A DNA stretch of 23,839 nt from JACRAO01 sp964490895 (GTDB taxonomy: Bacteria > Bdellovibrionota > UBA1018). Below the pieces are notes generated by a model. It made no database searches. It worked only from the letters and a program-made list of their open reading frames with translations, and had not been told where the DNA came from. The stretch's first letter is position 1. Each line of letters opens with the position of its first letter. The position numbers and the translations under genes were made by a program. Positions 15,455 to 22,491 of the stretch are shown one piece after another. The stretch lies in NCBI GenBank assembly GCA_964490895.1, contig CAZBEI010000018.1, positions 1 to 23,839 on the forward strand, given 5' to 3'.

Positions 15455-17055
15455 ATGCACTCCTCATTGCAGAAAAAAAATTAAATCACGCGACACGGCA
15501 TCTCTCTAAACAAGCATCTCCTAACGAGGCCGCTCTTTTTTTGCTCGCCAAAATGGCCTGCGAATTTGAGGCCGCAAAAGCACTTCAGGGCCTTCCTGCA
15601 GGATTAAATCAGGTTGTTGAAAAATTAAAAACCACTCAAGTCACCTCTTGTTTAAACTCAATTTGTTCAAAATTAGCTCAATCTCCACAAGATTTTGGGT
15701 TTAAAAATCCTGCAGAAGTTTTTAACCCCCTTGCAGACGATATCGACATCAAAGACTGGCCTAACGAAACTTTAGAGGAACATATAAAAATAGGTTTTGC
15801 GATTTCGCAACAGGGTCAAATCCCGGAGTACCCTCTGGATAAAAATCATAAAATCGTCCGAGAAACATTTAGGAAGTTCGCAGATACTTCGATTGTACAT
15901 TTGGCAGAAAAAATCCATAGAGAAGACTTGTTAATTCCAAACGAAGTCATCATGAAATTAAGTGAGCTTGGGTGTTTTGGACTTTCCATTCCGGAGTCTT
16001 ACGGTGGATTTCAATCTCAACTGGATCCAGATTATTTAGGGATGATCTTAGTGACCGAAGAACTCTCTCGAGGTTCTTTGGGGGCAGCCGGGAGTTTAAT
16101 CACCCGGCCAGAAATTTTAGCCAGGGCTCTCCTTAAGGGAGGGACAGAAGTTCAAAAAAAATACTGGCTCCCAAAAATCGCCACAGGCGAAAAAATGGCC
16201 GCCATTGCGGTTACAGAGCCTGATTTTGGATCTGATGTAGCGAGTATTAAAGTCTCTGCTACGATGTGCAAAGAGGACTGGCTGATTCAAGGAACAAAAA
16301 CATGGTGCACATTTGCTGGGCGAGCAGACGTGTTGGCGGTGCTTGCAAGAACCCATCCGGATCTTTCTATAAAGCACAAAGGGCTCTCTCTTTTCTTGGT
16401 CGAAAAACCTCAATCTGGAGACACTCATTTTAAATTTGAGCAACCCGGTGGAGGCAGTATGGAGGGCCGAGCGATTCCGACCCTGGGGTACCGTGGGATG
16501 CACTCTTTCGAAGTAAAATTTGACCGCTGGCTTGTCCCACAAAATGCTTTGGTCGGTGGTGAAGCTGGACTCGGGAAAGGATTTTATCTTCAGATGGAAG
16601 GGTTTGCAGCAGGAAGGCTTCAGACCGCTGCTCGGGCCAATGGGCTCATGCATGCAGCATTAGAAAAAGCGATTTCGTATGCCAACGAACGCGTAATCTT
16701 TGGAAAAAAACTGTCAGAACAAACGACCACAGCCGAAAAATTGGCCCGCATGACGGGAGCCCTTTTTGCATCTCGCGCACTCACTTACTATGCTGCAGAA
16801 AATCTTGAAGAAGAAGACGGGATCACTCTTGCAGCCATGGCTAAACTTTTTGCCTCGCAGCGTGCCGAGTGGCTTACGAGGGAGGCGCAACAAATCCATG
16901 GTGGAATGGGCTATGCAGAAGAATTTGCAGTTTCTCGGTATTTTGTAGATGCCAGAGTGCTTTCTATTTTCGAAGGTGCAGAAGAAGTTTTAGCCATTAA
17001 AATCATTGCGCCTGCACTACTCGCAAATCCTACACACAAAGGGCTTTCCGCATGA
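15451..17055 (+). CDS. mcd: Acyl-CoA dehydrogenase of the (2S)-methylsuccinyl-CoA dehydrogenase type
   Basis: The product is 534 aa, matching the long methylsuccinyl-CoA dehydrogenases, which carry an N-terminal extension of over 100 residues before the flavoprotein fold. Here residues 1-140 are the extension and the acyl-CoA dehydrogenase fold follows: LGCFGLSIPESYGG, then AVTEPDFGSDVAS for flavin and substrate, and QIHGGMGYAEEF. SIFEGAEE contains the expected catalytic Glu508. The reaction would be methylsuccinyl-CoA to mesaconyl-CoA, with electrons passed to ETF. The start overlaps the lyase stop as ATGA and is preceded by AAGGA (15440-15444). The specific substrate is inferred from length and operon context; the family is certain. 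Confidence 0.8.
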   Translation: MNALLIAEKKLNHATRHLSKQASPNEAALFLLAKMACEFEAAKALQGLPAGLNQVVEKLKTTQVTSCLNSICSKLAQSPQDFGFKNPAEVFNPLADDIDIKDWPNETLEEHIKIGFAISQQGQIPEYPLDKNHKIVRETFRKFADTSIVHLAEKIHREDLLIPNEVIMKLSELGCFGLSIPESYGGFQSQLDPDYLGMILVTEELSRGSLGAAGSLITRPEILARALLKGGTEVQKKYWLPKIATGEKMAAIAVTEPDFGSDVASIKVSATMCKEDWLIQGTKTWCTFAGRADVLAVLARTHPDLSIKHKGLSLFLVEKPQSGDTHFKFEQPGGGSMEGRAIPTLGYRGMHSFEVKFDRWLVPQNALVGGEAGLGKGFYLQMEGFAAGRLQTAARANGLMHAALEKAISYANERVIFGKKLSEQTTTAEKLARMTGALFASRALTYYAAENLEEEDGITLAAMAKLFASQRAEWLTREAQQIHGGMGYAEEFAVSRYFVDARVLSIFEGAEEVLAIKIIAPALLANPTHKGLSA

Positions 17056-18212
17056 GCAAGATCCACTGGAAACCTTGGGCAGAAATCGCTCCTTCTCTAA
17101 AAGCGCCGCTGACAATGATCAACTCTCCTTCTTACGGGCGTTACCTCGAAGACTTTAATCCTGGAGAGGTCTTTACTCATCCCCGAGGACTCAGTTTTTA
17201 TTCATCCTTTGCTCAGGAATTTGCAACGACTTTTATGGAGTCTTGTCCTCTCTTTTTAAATAAAACTTATGCAGAGGCACTCGGTTTCGAAGGTCCGATC
17301 GTTCCTCCCTTGATGGTGCTAGCAACGGCTTTAAGTCTCGGTGTACAAAACGAATCAGAAAAAGCGATTGCCCATTTGGGATATTACAATGTCTGTTTCC
17401 CTAGAGTGACTTATGCTGGTGATACTTTGCGCTCACTCACTCGAGTTTTAGATAGAAAAGAACGAGGAGGAGACCCAGGGATTGTGCATGTTCAAACTTT
17501 AGGGCTGAATCAAAAAAACGAAGTGGCTGTACGGTATGAGAGAAAAATTATGATTCCCACTCGCCCCAAAGGGATCGTACTCACAATTCACCCCAAAATA
17601 AATAGCCCCTTTCATTGGATTGACAGTGCAGAAATTTCGCTCCCCGAAAAAGCTGGAAAAACCATTCCAGGTTGGACCACAGGGAAAACCTATTTCGAAG
17701 ATTTTACTCAAGGCGCAGTGATTGCCCATTTCAATGGCAGAACGATCACAGACGAGCACATTCCCTGGACCTATCGGATCGGAAACACACATCCGTTGCA
17801 CTTTGATTCGATTTATACTCACGCACTTCCAGCGCCCATGGGAGGAGCGCCAGTGGTCTATGGGGGATTGGTTTTTGCTTGGATTGCAGGGCTCGCGAGC
17901 CGTGATACCACAGAAAATATGATTTGGGATTTAGGATACACCGAGGGCTACCACACACAGCCCGTACGCACAGGAGACACTCTTTTTGCAATTTCAAGAA
18001 TTCTCCATAAAGAAGAGTCCTCATTTTTAGGTGCGGGTGTTTTGACGATCCAATTGATTGGCCTTAAAAACATGCAATGCGAAGCCGCGCTGAAAAAATT
18101 CGGAGACTCACTTTTTGTCAAAGAAAATGACAAAAAAAAGCAGGGCTTGGAAAAAATTTCAAATAAAATTTTTGAAATCGAAAGAAAAATCTTAGTGAGA
18201 AAAAGAACATGA
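17052..18212 (+). CDS. mch: Two-domain MaoC-type hydratase, probable mesaconyl-CoA hydratase
   Basis: The product is 386 aa with two hot-dog domains. The first (about 28-175) begins GRYLEDFNPGEVFTHPRG. The second (about 210-350) begins YFEDFTQGAV and holds the MaoC active-site variant GNTHPLHFD (His247, His250, Asp252 and Asn245). Mesaconyl-CoA hydratases of the ethylmalonyl-CoA pathway are double hot-dog proteins of this type and interconvert mesaconyl-CoA and beta-methylmalyl-CoA. The last ~35 residues are a Lys-rich tail. It overlaps the preceding stop as ATGA and is preceded by AAAGGG (17038-17043). A general enoyl-CoA hydratase role is the alternative; the neighbours on both sides favour mesaconyl-CoA. 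Confidence 0.78.
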   Translation: MSKIHWKPWAEIAPSLKAPLTMINSPSYGRYLEDFNPGEVFTHPRGLSFYSSFAQEFATTFMESCPLFLNKTYAEALGFEGPIVPPLMVLATALSLGVQNESEKAIAHLGYYNVCFPRVTYAGDTLRSLTRVLDRKERGGDPGIVHVQTLGLNQKNEVAVRYERKIMIPTRPKGIVLTIHPKINSPFHWIDSAEISLPEKAGKTIPGWTTGKTYFEDFTQGAVIAHFNGRTITDEHIPWTYRIGNTHPLHFDSIYTHALPAPMGGAPVVYGGLVFAWIAGLASRDTTENMIWDLGYTEGYHTQPVRTGDTLFAISRILHKEESSFLGAGVLTIQLIGLKNMQCEAALKKFGDSLFVKENDKKKQGLEKISNKIFEIERKILVRKRT

Positions 18213-19705
18213 GCCAAGAGCTTCCAGGGGAGTACCCTTTTACCCGAGGGATCCATGCAGGAGGTTATCGAGAACGCCTTTGGACCATCAGGCAATACAG
18301 TGGTTTTGGGACCCCCCAAGAAACCAATGAGCGATTTAAATTTCTCTTAGAACAAGGCCAAACAGGGCTTTCTATTGCGTTTGATTTGCCCACACAGATG
18401 GGGCTTGATTCGGATCATCCTCGTTCGCAAGGAGAAACTGGGAGAGTGGGAGTGGCTATTCATTGTATTTCGGACATGGAGGTGGTTCTCAAGGACATCC
18501 CCTTGGATAAAATTTCTATTTCAATGACGATCAATGCAACAGCGCCGATTTTAGTCGCAATGTTACAGGAGGTGGCAGAGCGCAGAGGGTTTGCACCTGC
18601 ACAGATTTTAGGAACTGTACAAAACGATATTTTGAAAGAATATGTCGCGCGTGGGACTTATATTTTTCCACCCCGTCCTTCTCTGAGGCTTGCTACAGAT
18701 CTGATTGTCCATTGTTCAAAACACATGCCCAAGTTTAACCCAATCAGTGTGAGCGGTTACCACATGCGGGACGCAGGATGCACGATCGAACAAGAGATGG
18801 GATTTGCGCTGGCCAATGCACAAGCTTATATGGATTCGACGCTTGCAAGAGGAATTAAAATTGACACATTTGCACCTCGAATTTCTTGGATTTTTAATAC
18901 TCAAAACGAATTTTTTGCTGAGGTTGCAAAGTACCGCGCACTTCGAAGAATGTGGGCCCATTTGCTCAGAGAAAAATATCTTGCAAAAGACCCCAAATCT
19001 TGGCAATTGCGCGTGCATGTACAAACAGGTGGAGCCACGCTTACTGCGCAGCAACCCGAAAACAATATCGTTCGAGCGGCCTATCAAGCATTGGCTTCTG
19101 TCTTAGGGGGAGTTCAATCTTTAGCACTCTCTTGTTTTGATGAGGCGATTGCCATTCCGACGGAGAGGGCTCAAACCTTAGCAGTGAGGACCCAGCAAAT
19201 TATCGCCTACGAAACAGGAGTCGCTGAGGTTGTGGATCCTCTTGGAGGCGCACCTTATATTGAAGCCTTGACAGATGCATTAGAAAAAAAAGCACAAGCG
19301 GTTTTGGACTCTGTTTTAAAACAAGGGGGTTCTGTTTCTGCAATTGAGTCTGGATTTATCCAATCTGCGATTGAGGAGTCCAGCTATCGCTATCAACGAG
19401 AGATCGACGAAAAAAAGAGAGTCATTGTAGGGATGAATCAATTTACTTCAAAAGAAGAAAAATTAAAGCCAGAAATGTTTAGGCTTGATCCCTTGTCTCA
19501 AAAAAAGGCGTTAGAGGCTCTGGGTCAAGTGCGAAAAACAAGAAATAAAGCAAACCATGCAACAGCACTTAAAAAACTAACAGATACGGCACAAGATCCA
19601 AATCAAAATCTCATGGAGCCTATTTTAGAATGTGTCCGTGCACACGCTACAGTGGGAGAAATCTCTAGCGCCCTTCGAACAGTTTTTGGAGAGTACGTAG
19701 AGTAA
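18209..19705 (+). CDS. B12-dependent acyl-CoA mutase, catalytic subunit without B12 domain (methylmalonyl-/ethylmalonyl-CoA mutase type)
   Basis: The 498-aa protein is the TIM-barrel substrate domain of the methylmalonyl-CoA mutase family. Compared with Propionibacterium mutase numbering as I remember it, a constant offset of 59 places Arg23, Thr26, Arg28, Tyr30, Ser55, Gln138, Arg148 and His185 on Arg82, Thr85, Arg87, Tyr89, Ser114, Gln197, Arg207 and His244. Tyr89 and Arg207 mark mutases that act on carboxylated acyl groups, whereas isobutyryl-CoA mutases have Phe and Gln. Tyr75 and Met78 are replaced by His16 and Gly19. The chain ends at ATVGEISSALRTVFGEYVE, just before the B12-binding domain of full-length enzymes, and no DxHxxG is present. 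A separate B12 subunit is therefore required but is not in the window. It overlaps the hydratase gene as ATGA. Confidence 0.85.
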   Translation: MSQELPGEYPFTRGIHAGGYRERLWTIRQYSGFGTPQETNERFKFLLEQGQTGLSIAFDLPTQMGLDSDHPRSQGETGRVGVAIHCISDMEVVLKDIPLDKISISMTINATAPILVAMLQEVAERRGFAPAQILGTVQNDILKEYVARGTYIFPPRPSLRLATDLIVHCSKHMPKFNPISVSGYHMRDAGCTIEQEMGFALANAQAYMDSTLARGIKIDTFAPRISWIFNTQNEFFAEVAKYRALRRMWAHLLREKYLAKDPKSWQLRVHVQTGGATLTAQQPENNIVRAAYQALASVLGGVQSLALSCFDEAIAIPTERAQTLAVRTQQIIAYETGVAEVVDPLGGAPYIEALTDALEKKAQAVLDSVLKQGGSVSAIESGFIQSAIEESSYRYQREIDEKKRVIVGMNQFTSKEEKLKPEMFRLDPLSQKKALEALGQVRKTRNKANHATALKKLTDTAQDPNQNLMEPILECVRAHATVGEISSALRTVFGEYVE

Positions 19706-19743
19706 GTTTTTTATTTAGATCATTTTCTAAAATATCTCAGGAC

Positions 19744-21339
19744 TCAAAAACTGTAACTCACCCCAGAGCTGAGCGTAAATCGATTATAAGAAAAACTGTC
19801 AGCTTGATTGGAGACATTTTTTGTGAGCAGGAGGCTTGCTAAAAAAATCCATTTTGATTTAAAAAGATAAGAGCCTCCCCATTCGAAAGAGTAAAGGCTG
19901 TCTTTTCTGGCCCCCGAAGTGTGATCAGGATATTTAGCAAAGGCAAAGGACGCAGTGGCAGAGAGATTCATCTTATCACTTACATGGATCTGATCCGCAA
20001 GCTCTGTGCCTAAAGTAGTCGAACTAAACTCAGTGCCTTTGGCGCGGTCGAGGTCTGCTCGTAAAGCCAAACTCGGATTGAACCACCTTCTGCCTGCGTC
20101 ATTTTTTAGAGTCAATTTATTAAAAAACAAACTCCCAGATCGTTGCGAAATCCCAGTTCCATCGTTATTAAATTTTCGAGTTTGGAAAGTAGACTCGCCC
20201 CCCAACATTACTTTTGGAGAAATTTCTGCCTTAAAATAAGGGCCTACTGAGGCCGAAGTGTTATACAGCGAATATTTAAATCGACTCCCAGCGGAGGTCG
20301 AAGTATTTTGAAACACCAAAGATCCATCTCCCTTTATTCCATAGCTAAAACGTGACAAGGGATCAATTGTCAAAAATAAAGAAATCGTATTTGTGGGAAA
20401 TTCCGACGAGGAAGAGTTTCGATTGTAATTATAATTAAACGTCCCACGATAATTGGGCACAAACTGGAGAGTTTTGAGTGGCGAAGAAGCATATCCAAAG
20501 CCCACCAGGAGAGTGTTTTGGGCTGAGGCTTTTCCAGTGGTGTCTGAGGCCGAAGCTGGAATCGCTAAGGTATTCGAATCATATCCCACCAGAAGGCTTA
20601 GGTTCCCAAAAAACTGTCCATGGTCATAAGGGGCCAACGACTTGGTGGTGGCGCTGTAAATTTGTTTGGCCATCTTTTTTGACTCGGCAGTGGCTTCCTT
20701 GTCCTCTAAAATTTCTTTTGCAAATTTTTTAGCAGAGATAAAACTGTCGGTTGCACCAGAGGAGTAGGATGTTTTTCCGTAAGTCTGACCTAAGTAAAAA
20801 TAGGCGATGGGCTTTAGCTCGCCTGTTCCAGAAGTCACTACACCACTAAAATGATCCTCAGAAAGGTCCCATGCGCCGGATTGGAAGGAATAAAGTCCAA
20901 GATAGAGGTGACATACGGCCTTATTAAAATTGTGTTTAAGAGCAAATTGAAAGTGTTTGGCAGCCTGCTCTAGCTTATTTTCCTTGTGCCGCATCATCCC
21001 TAATTCAAAATGATAAGGGGCCAACTCAGACTCTGGCTTTCCTAGCTTAGTTTTAGCTTTGACAAGCTTGACATAGAGTTCTTCGACCTTTTTTTCGTCT
21101 TGCAAAGCTCTATAGCTCATTGCTTCTAATTCGAGGGCTTCTAATAATTCAGGAGCTTTTTTCTCTAATTCCGCAAGGGCTGTTATAGCCTTTTGATATT
21201 GTTTTGCGTTATAAGCCAAAACAGCTTCGGAGTATTCTGCCTCAAATTTTGAAGGCACTTCGGCAAAAAGCTTGGCATTAAAAAAGCAAAGACTACAAAA
21301 ACCAACTGTCATCGAGATAAAGTAAAATTTTTTCTTCAT
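19744..21339 (-). CDS. Outer-membrane protein: TPR domain plus C-terminal beta-barrel
   Basis: The product is 531 aa. The signal peptide is residues 1-26 (MKKKFYFIS... ending KLFA, cleavage before EVPS). Residues 30-230 are helical repeats of TPR type (AEYSEAVLAYNAKQYQKAI, then HFELGMMRHKENKLEQAAKHF, then CHLYLGLYSFQSGAWDLSEDHF). From about 238 to the end, alternating aromatic and small residues and many Ser/Thr/Asn turns indicate a beta-barrel of roughly a dozen strands, closing with the outer-membrane signal SGVSYSF. A periplasmic TPR region before a barrel recalls Slam/DUF560-type exporters, though I see no decisive DUF560 motif. AGGAGG stands only one base before the ATG, unusually close. 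It diverges from the FecR-domain gene. Confidence 0.75.
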   Translation of the reverse strand: MKKKFYFISMTVGFCSLCFFNAKLFAEVPSKFEAEYSEAVLAYNAKQYQKAITALAELEKKAPELLEALELEAMSYRALQDEKKVEELYVKLVKAKTKLGKPESELAPYHFELGMMRHKENKLEQAAKHFQFALKHNFNKAVCHLYLGLYSFQSGAWDLSEDHFSGVVTSGTGELKPIAYFYLGQTYGKTSYSSGATDSFISAKKFAKEILEDKEATAESKKMAKQIYSATTKSLAPYDHGQFFGNLSLLVGYDSNTLAIPASASDTTGKASAQNTLLVGFGYASSPLKTLQFVPNYRGTFNYNYNRNSSSSEFPTNTISLFLTIDPLSRFSYGIKGDGSLVFQNTSTSAGSRFKYSLYNTSASVGPYFKAEISPKVMLGGESTFQTRKFNNDGTGISQRSGSLFFNKLTLKNDAGRRWFNPSLALRADLDRAKGTEFSSTTLGTELADQIHVSDKMNLSATASFAFAKYPDHTSGARKDSLYSFEWGGSYLFKSKWIFLASLLLTKNVSNQADSFSYNRFTLSSGVSYSF

Positions 21340-21388
21340 GCCTCCTGATGCTAATTCATGTATTTCTCAAATAAAACAGAATTCTAGA

Positions 21389-21418
21389 TTGACAGAGGCA
21401 ATTTTATTAAGTTACCAT
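21389..21418 (+). promoter_or_regulatory. Promoter of the FecR-domain gene, leaderless type
   Basis: A perfect TTGACA (21389-21394) is followed after 18 bases by TACCAT (21413-21418). The ATG at 21424 is five bases further, so the first transcribed base should be at or within the start codon, where ATG is doubled (ATGATG). No Shine-Dalgarno is present. Confidence 0.5.
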
Positions 21419-21423
21419 TTTAA

Positions 21424-22491
21424 ATGATGACTCAATACAGCATTTTGTGGGGTTTGATTTTCAGTTTGTTTATCACGTTAGTGCATATGCATGCATCAGC
21501 ACATGCAGAAGAAGCTGGAAAAGCAGTCAGTGTTTCGGGGCGAGTTTTGGTTCGCACCGAAGACGGAAAAACTCAAAAAATGGCTTTTCTAAAACCCGGT
21601 GACACTCTCGGCAAAGGCAGTGTCCTCAACACTTCGAGTGTGGGTGCTGTCAAACTCCTCATGACAGATAAAACGATATTAGATTTGGGTCCTTCGACTC
21701 TTTTTAAAGTAAACGAATACAAACTCAATCAAGGTTCCGATCGAAACGTCGATATGGAAATGAGCTATGGAAAAATCAGAGCCTCGGTCAACACCCCGGT
21801 AGGCGCCAAAGGGAAATTTACCATTCGGACAAAGGCAGCCACGATGGGAGTGCGAGGCACGGAGTTTATTGTGTCCTCTGATGTGGCAAGCTTTATGGCC
21901 CCAGAAGCCAAAGCGACAAAAGACGGGGCGAAAAACATGGAGATGAAAGAACCTCCAAAAAACGTAGTTGGAAAGACTGAGATCACAGTGATCAAAGGTT
22001 CCGTGAATGTCGAAACAAAAGTTGCCCAACTGGATAAAAACAAAAAAGAAATGGCTGGAGTTAAAACAGAAATAACGAAATTAGAAGCCGGAAGCAAAAT
22101 GGTCGCCATCGAAAAGCCCATGGAGGTAAAAGATTTAGCAAAAGGTTTTGCCGCACAAGAGGCTCGAGTTGAAACTAAAATCGAAAAACTCACTACCGAA
22201 CAGTTAAAAACAGAAACAGCATCAGCCAAGCAAGACGACAGAACCTTCGCTCAAGCGATTTCAGTGCCAGCCTCAGGAGCTGAAGGGGATAAAGGTTCTG
22301 GTGGGCATACCTTGGCAGCGGTTGGCAATATGATTTCTAACTCTCATGAATTTCAAGCGGGCACGCCCACGCTTCCCGTCAATGTGGGCACGCCAGGGAT
22401 GTTTAATTCCTCTGAGTTTAACCGTCCAAATGACAGACCCAATATTCAGGCAGGGCAGGCGATCACCGTGACGGTTGAGTTTCGGAAGTAG
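21424..22491 (+). CDS. Secreted FecR-domain protein
   Basis: The product is 355 aa. The signal peptide ends at ASAHA (residues 24-28). Residues 33-155 match a FecR domain: AVSVSGRVLVRTEDG, then LKPGDTLGKGSVLNTSS, SVGAVKLLMTDKTILDLGPST, and the closing TKAATMGVRGTEFIV. Unlike sigma-factor regulators of the FecR type, it has no transmembrane anchor and no adjacent ECF sigma gene. It belongs to the exported FecR-domain proteins often found beside TPR or barrel proteins. The rest (160-355) is charged, Lys/Glu/Ala-rich and probably extended or helical. It diverges from the TPR-barrel gene by 84 bases, which suggests a shared envelope task. Its stop is directly followed by the stop of the convergent gene. 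Confidence 0.8.
   Translation: MMTQYSILWGLIFSLFITLVHMHASAHAEEAGKAVSVSGRVLVRTEDGKTQKMAFLKPGDTLGKGSVLNTSSVGAVKLLMTDKTILDLGPSTLFKVNEYKLNQGSDRNVDMEMSYGKIRASVNTPVGAKGKFTIRTKAATMGVRGTEFIVSSDVASFMAPEAKATKDGAKNMEMKEPPKNVVGKTEITVIKGSVNVETKVAQLDKNKKEMAGVKTEITKLEAGSKMVAIEKPMEVKDLAKGFAAQEARVETKIEKLTTEQLKTETASAKQDDRTFAQAISVPASGAEGDKGSGGHTLAAVGNMISNSHEFQAGTPTLPVNVGTPGMFNSSEFNRPNDRPNIQAGQAITVTVEFRK

Noticed and set aside
16117..16653. Open frame on the minus strand inside the dehydrogenase gene
   Set aside because: It is the complement of conserved acyl-CoA dehydrogenase sequence and resembles no protein family.
19706..19743. AT-rich inverted repeat (TTTAGA / TCTAAA, 19714-19731) between the mutase and TPR-barrel genes
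   Set aside because: The stem is only six A/T-rich pairs and no T-run follows on either strand, so a terminator call is not supported.
21765..22229. Open frame on the minus strand inside the FecR-domain gene
   Set aside because: Its apparent hydrophobic stretches arise from the complement of Lys/Glu-rich codons; the plus-strand FecR motifs are clear.
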